Source: F1-80-MAGs062 sp046345315 (GTDB lineage Bacteria > Planctomycetota > Planctomycetia > Planctomycetales > Planctomycetaceae). Taken from it: 7,241 nt of DNA. Shown here piece by piece: positions 1-6,263 of this stretch. Below the pieces are notes generated by a model, which worked only from the letters and a program-made list of their open reading frames with translations, was not told the origin of the DNA and made no database searches. How positions within the stretch are numbered: position 1 is the stretch's first letter; every line of letters begins with the position of its first letter. The DNA is taken from contig JBKDKA010000181.1 in the NCBI GenBank assembly GCA_046345315.1, positions 1 to 7,241 on the forward strand. The letters are read 5' to 3'. The position numbers and the translations under genes were made by a program.

Positions 1-628
1 AGGAGTGTTGAACAGAAAAACTTGACACAACAGGACAACAGGAGTTTTCTTGAAGCACTCATGAAAGACTCTCGTATTCAATTGGGCACGACGCAACGCA
101 GCCAGCACTCACACGAGCCACTAAGAACGTTCGCCAGGGCCGTCTGAAATCCTTGGCCATCTAGAGAGGTTTCTGGCCGCTAAGTGGAGATTCCAACAAC
201 GACCCTTTTTAAAGTCTTTCGTGAAGAATCTGATAAGAAAAGAAGAAAAATATCGGGCGTCAATAAGGCAGATCATCCGGCGATCGTCCCTGTACAACAC
301 GAAATCAGATCACGATGCTTTGATTAGTGTTTGCGCCAGCCAGTGTGTCCCTTTCGGAGATGCTTTGAAGAAACAAATCCTGCTGGCCCTAACGCATCTT
401 CAGGAGAACTGTGGTGACCTTCAATCAGCATGGTGATCGCAATGAATGCATCCTCAATTGAATCTTTGATCGACTGTCTTCCTGCGACGGATATGGTGTG
501 TACGATATGTATTCAGCATGTCTGTAGTATCCCACAGCGAACAGCGATTCATCTCGTTCGGAAGAACGGCCACTGATTTGCGTGATTCCTTTCTGATGTA
601 ACTGATCCGAAAAAGGCAGAGAAAGTTG
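1..628. other. Left flank without a convincing gene
   Basis: I see no recognisable gene here. A frame open from the left edge to a TGA at 145-147 (48 codons) could be the tail of an upstream gene, but it matches nothing I know and is short enough to arise by chance. A 71-codon GTG-started frame at 221-436 has no ribosome binding site and no recognisable domain. The stretch contains a small hairpin at 555-568 (CGTTC, loop GGAA, GAACG), a GAATGCA copy at 444-450 and a TCAATTGA palindrome at 454-461. The last two lie about 170-185 bases before the HD gene and may belong to its control region. The upstream part could be decayed coding DNA. Confidence 0.5.
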
Positions 629-1171
629 ATGAATCTATTTGAACGAATCACTTCGGTCTTTGACGAATGCGGACACCGTCACTATGGCGAGAATGTCACT
701 GAACTGGAGCACGCGCTGCAGGCTGCTGAGTTTGCTCGGCAGGCTGGAGAGTCTGATGCCGTTGTCCTTTCGTGTCTGCTCCATGACTTCGGACATATGC
801 TGCACGAAAACGGTGAAGACATTGCCCTGCGGGGCATTGATGCTCGGCATGAACAACTGGGGGCCGAGTTGCTGAAGGATTACTTTGATCAGGAGATCCT
901 GGAGCCGATTCGTCAGCATGTGGCGGCCAAGAGATACCTCTGCAGCGTTGACCCCGCATATCTGCAGAGTCTTTCGAAGTCGTCACTGCTGAGCCTGAAG
1001 CTACAGGGTGGCCCGATGACGGATGCCGAACTCAGGGAGTTTGAATCGAATCCATGGTTCGATTCCTGCATCCGCGTGCGGCGTTATGACGACATGGGGA
1101 AGGTTCCCGGCATGCTGACGACCCCTTTGTTGAGTTACCGGGAACTCATCGAAAGGCTGCAGAAGAGGTAA
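629..1171 (+). CDS. PhnZ-like HD-domain protein, putative diiron oxygenase of phosphonate catabolism
   Basis: This 180-residue cytoplasmic protein resembles the 'phosphonate degradation operon-associated HDIG domain' family (TIGR03276), which includes PhnZ. PhnZ is a mixed-valent diiron oxygenase that cleaves 2-amino-1-hydroxyethylphosphonate to glycine and phosphate. The expected metal ligands are visible in order: H28 (in TELEHALQAA), H52-D53 (LLHDFGH), H74 (DARHEQLG), H97 (IRQHVAAKRY) and D154 (RRYDDMGK). H56 and K101 fall where I recall PhnZ substrate contacts, and Y19-G-E21 resembles the PhnZ tyrosine/glutamate pair with one residue fewer between. The length fits the family. ATG 629 is preferred over the TTG directly before it, though only a weak purine run (GGCAGAGAAAG) precedes it. 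It is convergent with the dehydrogenase gene. No PhnY hydroxylase is present to make its usual substrate, so the substrate is inferred. Family is likely, exact reaction uncertain. Confidence 0.88.
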   Translation: MNLFERITSVFDECGHRHYGENVTELEHALQAAEFARQAGESDAVVLSCLLHDFGHMLHENGEDIALRGIDARHEQLGAELLKDYFDQEILEPIRQHVAAKRYLCSVDPAYLQSLSKSSLLSLKLQGGPMTDAELREFESNPWFDSCIRVRRYDDMGKVPGMLTTPLLSYRELIERLQKR

Positions 1172-1174
1172 TCA

Positions 1175-1209
1175 GCTGCGAATCTGCGGCTCCCGCGAAT
1201 CTGTGCAGC
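1175..1209. terminator. Candidate bidirectional terminator hairpin between convergent genes
   Basis: GCTGC (1175-1179) pairs with GCAGC (1205-1209), and inside it GCGG (1186-1189) pairs with CCGC (1193-1196) around a CTC loop. The two stems are separated by an internal loop made from a direct repeat, GCGAATCTG, at 1179-1187 and 1195-1203. It lies 3 bases after the HD stop codon and 31 bases beyond the end of the convergent dehydrogenase gene. There is no T-run on either side, so intrinsic termination is uncertain. Confidence 0.3.
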
Positions 1210-1240
1210 CTGCATGACTTCAAGCCGCCGCAACGCGACT

Positions 1241-2350
1241 TCACGGCCGAATCCCGATTCGTATGTGTTCAGGATCTTTCGCAGCGCAGAAAGCGTTCGC
1301 GATCTCAGTCAGCGGAAACCATTTCGAGACGACGGAGTCCAGCTGATAAGTCGTTGCGTGATCGCTCAGAAACCTGATTGCCCTGACCAGGTGTGCTGCC
1401 CCGTAATTGTGAATTCCTCGAATCGTGAGATTCCTGCGGACAATCTGTTCCATGGAAAGTGAGACTGGAGCGTTCGGGAACACGGAACCCACCAGTGCGA
1501 TGGTGGCTCCGAGACGAACGTGCGGCCAGAGTGAATCGAAAGCATGATTCGCTCCGGAGACTTCCACAGCCAGGTCGACACCATGTCCACCGGTGACATT
1601 CTTCACGATGGTTTCGATATCATTCGGGCTCACACTGCGTGTGGCACCGAAGCGTGCGACCCGCGCCAATCGGGCCGTATTGATGTCGCTGACGATGACT
1701 TCAGCGGCACCGAGCGATCTGGCCATGGCAGCGGCTGTCAGGCCCAGTAGCCCGGCACCAGTGATGAGCACTGTCCGGTCGACGAGGGTTTCTGCAGACT
1801 CAAGAGCAGCAGCGATGGTTGCTGTCGCACATCCGCACGGAGTCACAGCTTCCAGACTCAGTGAATCCGGAACCCGAACAATAGTGGTTCCAGGTACAAG
1901 AAGGCAGTGTTCCGCAAGCCCTCCGAGCAGCTCGTATCCGTCAGTAAACGCCTGATGTCCGTATTTTGTCGCACGCAGGCATTTCTGCGTTAGTCCTCGC
2001 CGGCAGAAGAAGCATTCACCACAGGATGCGACAAGCCCCCAGATGATTCGCGTGCCTTCGGTCAGTTCGAGTCCTGAGGCATCCTTTCGCTGGGCCTGAG
2101 GTCCGAACGCACAGATTCGCCCGACGATTTCGTGGCCGAGAACTGTCGGAACGGGAACCTTTCTCTGCCCGTTGAAGCTGTGAAGATCGCTGCCGCAGAG
2201 CGTGCACGCCTCGACCTGAACAAGGATCTCCTGACCTCTCGGAACAGGTGTCGGAAGCTTCTCGATGTCGATTGAACCGGCACTCCCGCGAAAAACCGCT
2301 GCGAGAGAACCTGAGCCGCCGGAGAGTTTCAAGGTGTTATCATCCGACAT
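1241..2350 (-). CDS. Zinc-dependent alcohol dehydrogenase, phosphonate-catabolism-associated type
   Basis: This is a 369-residue medium-chain dehydrogenase (GroES-like domain, then Rossmann domain) resembling the phosphonate-associated dehydrogenase family TIGR03366. Catalytic zinc ligands C52 (TLCGSDLH) and H73-E74 (LGHEIVG) are present, as are four structural-zinc cysteines C110, C113, C116 and C124. The nucleotide motif GAGLLG is at 198-203, with D222 ending the second strand, which favours NAD over NADP. ATG 2350 is preferred to GTG 2386 because AGGA sits just upstream and the codon overlaps the stop of the membrane-protein gene by 11 bases, suggesting translational coupling. The reaction is not known. 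It could interconvert phosphonoacetaldehyde and 2-hydroxyethylphosphonate, or reduce the acetaldehyde released by PhnX. Both are inferences from its neighbours. Confidence 0.9.
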   Translation of the reverse strand: MSDDNTLKLSGGSGSLAAVFRGSAGSIDIEKLPTPVPRGQEILVQVEACTLCGSDLHSFNGQRKVPVPTVLGHEIVGRICAFGPQAQRKDASGLELTEGTRIIWGLVASCGECFFCRRGLTQKCLRATKYGHQAFTDGYELLGGLAEHCLLVPGTTIVRVPDSLSLEAVTPCGCATATIAAALESAETLVDRTVLITGAGLLGLTAAAMARSLGAAEVIVSDINTARLARVARFGATRSVSPNDIETIVKNVTGGHGVDLAVEVSGANHAFDSLWPHVRLGATIALVGSVFPNAPVSLSMEQIVRRNLTIRGIHNYGAAHLVRAIRFLSDHATTYQLDSVVSKWFPLTEIANAFCAAKDPEHIRIGIRP

Positions 2351-3674
2351 AATTCCTGCGTTTCTGCGAAAGAAAGAACAGGGCACTGAAGATCACACAT
2401 CCAATCGACAGCAGAGCGGTCATCTGAACTGCCGTGAGGAAGAATGGCAGAAAGCTGCCGCGAGGCTGAATGACCTCTTTAAAAAGGATACATGCAACGT
2501 ATCCAGCGTAGCCGACGGAATCCGCTACGTACAGGAGAAATCCGACGTTGCCTCGATCTCGTGTCATCGCCAGCAGTCGTTCAAAAAGTGTCGCGTGCAC
2601 TGCCACGTACGGCAGGTAAAGTCCCAATCCGGTCATGACCATAAATTGAAAGGGAGAAAGGCCACGCCGCTGAAGAGCTGACACTGCCAGGAGCAGCATG
2701 AAGCCGGCCAGCGATGTGAACAGCGAAATCTGAAATGCTCGACGATTGTCCCGAACCAGGACGAGACACCCGTTGATCACGATGACACCCAAAGCGATCA
2801 GAGTTTCAGATATCGTGAACTGACTGGGAGCAGCCGGTTCTCCCAGCCCTTGCCAGATTTCCGCTGCGAAGTCCGCGCGAAGGCTGCGAAGGATCGTGAC
2901 CATGAGATACATCAGCACCAGTGCTGCGAGTCCGTAACCATATCTTCGCGCAAGATTCCATCGATCTGTCGACGTCATCGGGAGGCGATCCGATCGCTCC
3001 CGACGATCTGTAGCGCTGGGAGCCGGTATTGATGAGAGCACCGATACGAATCCGATGAGCGGCAGCAGAAAGATGGCACCAGCGACCGCCGGCATCCAGT
3101 GTTCAGGGACACCGGCAGTCAGCAGCAGAGCTCCTGCAGATTTCGTGGCACCGTCCGCGACGATGAAGCTGGCACACAGTCCGGCCGTGAGTAACTCTGT
3201 CACACGTCGCCCTTCCAGAAATCCCATGACCAGACCGAAGACCATTCCCAGCGGAAGTCCGTTCAGGAACATGAAAATGACGTTCCACGGCGTCGGCACG
3301 ATGCCAAACAGAATCAGGGAGAGTTCGCTGAAAACGACGAGTGCAATCAGAGTCTTTGCGCGACGTTCTGGTTGCATTTCGGAAACGACTTTGATTCCGA
3401 TAAACTTCGAGAGGCTATACCCGGCGACCTGTGCTGTCACCAGTACGGTCTTCAGGCCGATGCCAGCGACTGTCGCGTCAGCGTAGGTGGCTGCTGTGAA
3501 GGGCTTCCTGAAAGCGTACATGCAGAAATAGGTTCCGAATGCCGCAGACAGAGCCCAGATTGTCCAGGCAGCAGACTGTCGTCTGCCTTCGCCGGCATCG
3601 ATCGCTGCCAAAGATTGTTCTTCTTCTGAGTTGGGGGATATCATCAGATGTCGGCCGCAGCAGTCTGCATTCAT
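2340..3674 (-). CDS. DUF5690/MFS-like 12-helix membrane protein, candidate phosphonate transporter
   Basis: This 444-residue integral membrane protein has roughly twelve hydrophobic segments, near residues 36-54, 75-97, 107-126, 131-152, 160-187, 193-215, 245-264, 288-307, 315-334, 342-362, 378-398 and 409-435. A charged loop at about 220-245 splits them six and six, as in the major facilitator superfamily. The N-terminal motif FGTYFCMYAFRKPF (residues 46-59) is what I recognise as DUF5690. The family has no established substrate that I know of. It is the first gene of a minus-strand operon with the dehydrogenase and is divergent from the flavoenzyme. No PhnCDE system is in the window, so import of an aminophosphonate is a reasonable inference. 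ATG 3674 lacks a ribosome binding site, and ATG 3644 (MISPNSEEE) is an alternative start. Confidence 0.87.
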   Translation of the reverse strand: MNADCCGRHLMISPNSEEEQSLAAIDAGEGRRQSAAWTIWALSAAFGTYFCMYAFRKPFTAATYADATVAGIGLKTVLVTAQVAGYSLSKFIGIKVVSEMQPERRAKTLIALVVFSELSLILFGIVPTPWNVIFMFLNGLPLGMVFGLVMGFLEGRRVTELLTAGLCASFIVADGATKSAGALLLTAGVPEHWMPAVAGAIFLLPLIGFVSVLSSIPAPSATDRRERSDRLPMTSTDRWNLARRYGYGLAALVLMYLMVTILRSLRADFAAEIWQGLGEPAAPSQFTISETLIALGVIVINGCLVLVRDNRRAFQISLFTSLAGFMLLLAVSALQRRGLSPFQFMVMTGLGLYLPYVAVHATLFERLLAMTRDRGNVGFLLYVADSVGYAGYVACILFKEVIQPRGSFLPFFLTAVQMTALLSIGCVIFSALFFLSQKRRNYVG

Positions 3675-3793
3675 CGAATCTTAAAGTTTGCAGGAAGAAT
3701 GCACCGTGTGGGCAACAGCCGACGTCAGTGTCGCGAACAATTGTTAAGAATGCATGAGGATCTGTCCAGGACTCATCACCCGGACTACACCCG
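3675..3793. promoter_or_regulatory. Divergent promoter region between membrane-protein and flavoenzyme genes
   Basis: This 119-base space must hold the start signals for both divergent transcripts. It contains the perfect palindrome AACAATTGTT at 3736-3745 and a 9-base direct repeat AAGAATGCA at 3695-3703 and 3746-3754. The core GAATGCA is also found inverted at 3666-3672, touching the membrane-protein start codon. I see no convincing -35/-10 pair on either strand. The symmetry suggests an operator shared by both arms of the locus, but no regulator gene lies in the window. Confidence 0.4.
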
Positions 3794-4978
3794 ATGCAGG
3801 CAGAAAAGCGGTCTCGAATGAAGCGAGAAAAAGTCGTCATTATCGGTGCAGGGATCGTCGGTCTCGCGCATGCATGGTCAGCCGCTGAACGCGGTTATGA
3901 CGTGACTGTTTTCGAACGCTCTTCCAGGGCATCGGGCGGGTCGATTCGAAACTTCGGAATGATCTGGCCGATTGGTCAGCCGACGGGTGACCTCTTCGCG
4001 ACGGCGATGCGCAGCCAGGCCAGATGGAGGCGACTTGGTGAAGAAGCCGGAATCTGGGTGAATCCGGCGGGTTCCATCCATCTTGCTCATCGAGCAGACG
4101 AATGGACTGTTCTCCAGGAATTTGCATCACTGCCAGCTGTCGCGAATGAGGCACGAGGCCTGCGGCTTCTCACCGCCGATGAAGTTCATCAGCATACCAG
4201 GTTGGCAAATCCTGAGGGACTTCTGGGGGGGCTCTTCAGCCCGACAGAGCTGGGTGTCAATCCTCGTGAGGCGGTCCACACGATTCCGAAATGGTTGTCC
4301 GAGAAGTTTGGCGTTCAGTTTAATTTTGATACTCACATCGTCGGCATTGAATCTGACGGAGAGGCCGGCACGGAGATTCGAGTCTCAACATCACAGGGCT
4401 ACTCAATCTCTGTTCGCAGGGCCGTTCTCTGCTGTGGAGCAGAAACCAGATCGCTTTTTCCGTCCGTTCTTCAGCAGTCCGGAATCGTCAGATGCAAACT
4501 GCAGATGCTGAGCGTTGAAACCGCCGGAACTGAGTGGCATCCGGGGCCGCATCTGGCAAGTGGGCTCACGCTGAGGCACTACCAGAATTTTGATGCCTGC
4601 GGTAGTATCAGGAAGCTGCGGGCCAGAATTGCTGAAGAGACACCGGAGCTTGATCGGTTCGGCATTCATGTGATGGCGTCACAGGACAATCATGGTCGAA
4701 TTATTCTCGGGGATTCCCATGAGTACGGCGATGCGATTGAACCGTTCGACAAGGCTCTTGTTGATGATCTCATACTTCGAGAACTTCGAAAGGTGATTCG
4801 TCTGCCAAACTGGGACGTTACGCAGCGCTGGCATGGAATCTATGCGAAACATCCATCAAAGCCAGCCGTTGAGCTGAATCCCCTTCCGAATGTTCACATC
4901 GTCACAGGAACCGGCGGAGCGGGAATGACAATGTCTTTCGGACTGGCTGAACAGATGTGGGATCGATGGCAATCGTAG
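3794..4978 (+). CDS. FAD-dependent oxidoreductase, putative aminophosphonate oxidase (DAO family)
   Basis: This 394-residue flavoprotein of the D-amino-acid oxidase/glycine oxidase fold resembles TIGR03364, a clade repeatedly found beside phosphonatase genes. The FAD-binding motif VVIIGAGIVGLAHAW begins at residue 14 (GAGIVG 18-23), with acidic E41 ending the second strand. GGSIRNFGMIWP (48-59) is the flavin loop, VLCCGAETRSLF (211-222) the second nucleotide-contact strand, and GRIILGDSHEYG (301-312) plus TGTGGAGMTMSFGLAE (371-386) the conserved C-terminal FAD motifs. No signal peptide is seen. In this setting it likely oxidises the C-N bond of AEP or an N-methylated form, giving phosphonoacetaldehyde, H2O2 and an amine. 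From memory, related flavoenzymes have been shown to do this. The substrate is inferred. Neither ATG 3794 nor ATG 3818 (MKREKVVIIG) has a clear ribosome binding site, and 3818 would give a more typical N-terminus. Confidence 0.9.
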   Translation: MQAEKRSRMKREKVVIIGAGIVGLAHAWSAAERGYDVTVFERSSRASGGSIRNFGMIWPIGQPTGDLFATAMRSQARWRRLGEEAGIWVNPAGSIHLAHRADEWTVLQEFASLPAVANEARGLRLLTADEVHQHTRLANPEGLLGGLFSPTELGVNPREAVHTIPKWLSEKFGVQFNFDTHIVGIESDGEAGTEIRVSTSQGYSISVRRAVLCCGAETRSLFPSVLQQSGIVRCKLQMLSVETAGTEWHPGPHLASGLTLRHYQNFDACGSIRKLRARIAEETPELDRFGIHVMASQDNHGRIILGDSHEYGDAIEPFDKALVDDLILRELRKVIRLPNWDVTQRWHGIYAKHPSKPAVELNPLPNVHIVTGTGGAGMTMSFGLAEQMWDRWQS

Positions 4979-5013
4979 AACGCATTTCAATACCCGGGCA
5001 GGCGCCCTTGCTG

Positions 5014-5028
5014 GTGCAGAATCTGCAC
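5014..5028. promoter_or_regulatory. Inverted repeat upstream of phnX
   Basis: GTGCAG (5014-5019) and CTGCAC (5023-5028) form a perfect 6-base inverted repeat around AAT. It lies 111 bases before the phnX start, between the flavoenzyme stop codon and a terminator-like hairpin. It could be an operator or an RNA hairpin at the end of the flavoenzyme transcript. Its role is unknown. Confidence 0.25.
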
Positions 5029-5043
5029 GAACAAATCGCTTTC

Positions 5044-5066
5044 ATCGGGAGCCAGTCCCGGTTTTT
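5044..5066 (+). terminator. Candidate intrinsic terminator after the flavoenzyme gene
   Basis: CGGGA (5046-5050) and TCCCG (5056-5060) pair around GCCAG. A U-G wobble and an A-U pair extend the stem by two. The run of T at 5062-5066 follows directly. A short stem plus T-run in a 161-base intergenic gap fits termination after the flavoenzyme, or attenuation before phnX. The T-run also belongs to GGTTTTTAAACC (5060-5071), itself a near palindrome. Confidence 0.45.
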
Positions 5067-5129
5067 AAACCACCTGTAGAATGTTCATCCGACGGCTCCG
5101 CGGTGATCTGAAAACATTCGTTCGACATT

Positions 5130-5133
5130 GAGG
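5130..5133 (+). promoter_or_regulatory. Ribosome binding site that decides the phnX start
   Basis: GAGG at 5130-5133 is followed by three consecutive ATG codons (5134, 5137, 5140). Only the third has a normal spacing, of 6 bases. This favours ATG 5140 over the TTG at 5128, which overlaps the site itself. Confidence 0.5.
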
Positions 5134-5139
5134 ATGATG

Positions 5140-5934
5140 ATGACCATATCTGTCAACGCGGTGATTCTGGACTGGGCGGGGACGACTGTGGACTTTGGCA
5201 GTCGAGCACCGACTCATGTATTCATTGAGATTTTCCGTGAGCGGGGCGTCGACATTACGTCGGAAGAAGCCCGTGGACCAATGGGTCGTGCCAAGCACGA
5301 ACATATTGAATTGATTCTGAATCTGCCGCGTGTGTCAAAGATCTGGACACAGATTCATGGAGCAGCTCCGACTCGTGATGATGTCATGGCGATGTATGCT
5401 GACTTTCTTCCTCTTCAAAAACAGATACTTGCCGCCGGTTCCGACGTGATCCCGGATGTCCCAAAAGCGATTCAGTCTCTTCGAAAGGAAGGCATTCGGA
5501 TTGGTTCATCCACTGGCTACACCCGGGAATTGATGGACATTGTTGTTCCGATCGCGGCAGCACAGAACTACAGTCCTGATCTCGTTGTCTGTGCAGACGA
5601 GGTCAGAGCTGGTCGCCCGGAGCCCTGGATGAATCTGCGAAACGCGGAACTGCTCAATGTTCCGGTTGATTCGGTCATCGTCGTCGATGATACGTTGGTT
5701 GGCATTGAAGCCGGTCGCAATTCAGGGATGAAGACGGTCGGAGTTTCCATGACCGGCAACGAACTGGGTCTCAGCCTTGCTGAAGTCAGGCAACTGGATC
5801 CGGAAGAGCTACATACACGGCTGCAGAGCATTGAAGAGCGATTCCTCAGCGCGGGCGCAGATTACGTCGTCACTTCGGTGGCGGAACTGCCTCAACTGAT
5901 CCGACGGATTTCCACTTCGCCCAAGGGGCGATGA
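5140..5934 (+). CDS. phnX: Phosphonoacetaldehyde hydrolase (phosphonatase) PhnX
   Basis: PhnX (EC 3.11.1.1) hydrolyses phosphonoacetaldehyde to acetaldehyde and phosphate in the cytoplasm. It is a HAD-superfamily enzyme that holds its substrate as a Schiff base. The 264-residue product has the diagnostic motif VILDWAGTTVDFG (from residue 8) with nucleophile D11 and the cap-domain segment GPMGRAKHEHI (46-56) with Schiff-base lysine K52, methionine M48 and histidine H55. It also has SSTGYTRELMDIV (123-135) with Y127, ADEVRAGRPEPWM (152-164), and the metal-binding acidic motif VIVVDDT (179-185). These align with the Bacillus cereus enzyme as I recall it (D12, M49, K53, H56, Y128). Its Cys22 is a serine here, as in Gram-negative versions I remember. 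Length is normal for the family. It follows the flavoenzyme on the same strand after a gap holding a possible terminator, so it may have its own promoter. This is the firmest functional anchor of the locus. Confidence 0.97.
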   Translation: MTISVNAVILDWAGTTVDFGSRAPTHVFIEIFRERGVDITSEEARGPMGRAKHEHIELILNLPRVSKIWTQIHGAAPTRDDVMAMYADFLPLQKQILAAGSDVIPDVPKAIQSLRKEGIRIGSSTGYTRELMDIVVPIAAAQNYSPDLVVCADEVRAGRPEPWMNLRNAELLNVPVDSVIVVDDTLVGIEAGRNSGMKTVGVSMTGNELGLSLAEVRQLDPEELHTRLQSIEERFLSAGADYVVTSVAELPQLIRRISTSPKGR

Positions 5935-6103
5935 GTACCGGCGACTGCGGATTTTTAAAGCCCAGGGAATTTGACCTGCAGATCCGATGCAAGGATCAAA
6001 GGTGAGACATCTCTGAATGGCGCTGGTGCTTCGCAAAATTGGGCACACAGAACGCCGTCGAGAAGCTTGAAAAATCGCCCGATGCGTACTGAAAACCTGA
6101 GAC

Positions 6104-6123
6104 CTGGATTCGAAAAAATCCAG
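6104..6123. terminator. Hairpin between phnX and tRNA-Ser
   Basis: CTGGATT (6104-6110) pairs perfectly with AATCCAG (6117-6123) around a 6-base loop. It lies in the 240-base gap between convergent phnX and tRNA-Ser. On the minus strand a GGTTTTC stretch follows a few bases later, so it could terminate the tRNA transcript. The T-run is weak. The rest of the gap (5935-6174) shows TTTTTAAA at 5952-5959 after a poor 3-base stem, and no gene. Confidence 0.3.
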
Positions 6124-6151
6124 TCAGGAATCGTTACCAAGGATGCGATAC

Positions 6152-6168
6152 TGACCGATCTGCGGTCA
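6152..6168 (-). terminator. Hairpin just after the tRNA 3' end
   Basis: TGACCG (6152-6157) and CGGTCA (6163-6168) form a perfect 6-base stem with a 5-base loop, 6 bases beyond the tRNA discriminator base on the minus strand. No T-run follows. It may be a 3' trailer processing or termination structure. Confidence 0.3.
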
Positions 6169-6174
6169 ATACAG

Positions 6175-6263
6175 CGGAGAGAGAGGGATTCGAACCCTCG
6201 GACCCCGTTTCCGGAGTCACATCATTAGCAATGATGCGCATTCGGCCACTCTGCCATCTCTCC
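6175..6263 (-). tRNA. tRNA-Ser (anticodon GCU)
   Basis: Read on the minus strand, the 89-base gene has the acceptor stem GGAGAGA paired with TCTCTCC and a G discriminator base at 6175. It has T8-G9 and a D-arm with AGAGTGGCCGAA. The anticodon arm is CATCA-TTGCTAA-TGATG, giving anticodon GCT, which reads serine codons AGC and AGU. The long class II variable arm pairs GACTCCG with CGGGGTC (one G-U) around GAAA, and the T-arm is GAGGG-TTCGAAT-CCCTC. The 3' CCA is not encoded (the genome reads CTG), so it must be added enzymatically. Confidence 0.97.

Noticed and set aside
22..50. TTGACA at 22-27 as a -35 promoter element
   Set aside because: No -10-like hexamer at a suitable distance (TTTTCT at 17 bases).
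1..147. Frame open from the left edge to TGA at 145-147 as the end of an upstream gene
   Set aside because: Only 48 codons and no recognisable sequence; an open stretch of this length is not rare by chance. It could be tested with the upstream sequence.
221..436. 71-residue GTG-started frame as a small gene
   Set aside because: No ribosome binding site, no known domain and a rare start codon. It lies in a region with no other coding signal.
1593..1955. 120-residue plus-strand frame
   Set aside because: Antisense to the well-supported dehydrogenase; low-complexity Ser/Ala/Thr/Arg composition typical of a shadow frame.
3055..3486. 143-residue plus-strand frame
   Set aside because: Antisense to the membrane-protein gene, with composition mirroring the hydrophobic codons of the real frame.
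3675..3793. PhoB box in the divergent promoter, as expected for phosphate control
   Set aside because: No CTGTCAT-type direct repeats with 11-base periodicity are present there.
4083..4511. 142-residue plus-strand frame
   Set aside because: Lies inside the flavoenzyme gene in another frame; the flavoenzyme has all its family motifs.
5938..5956. Terminator directly after phnX
   Set aside because: There is a T-run, but the preceding stem is only 3 bases (CCG/CGG).
6175..6263. tRNA-Ser as an integration site for a mobile island carrying the phosphonate genes
   Set aside because: No integrase and no duplicated tRNA 3' end is visible in the window.
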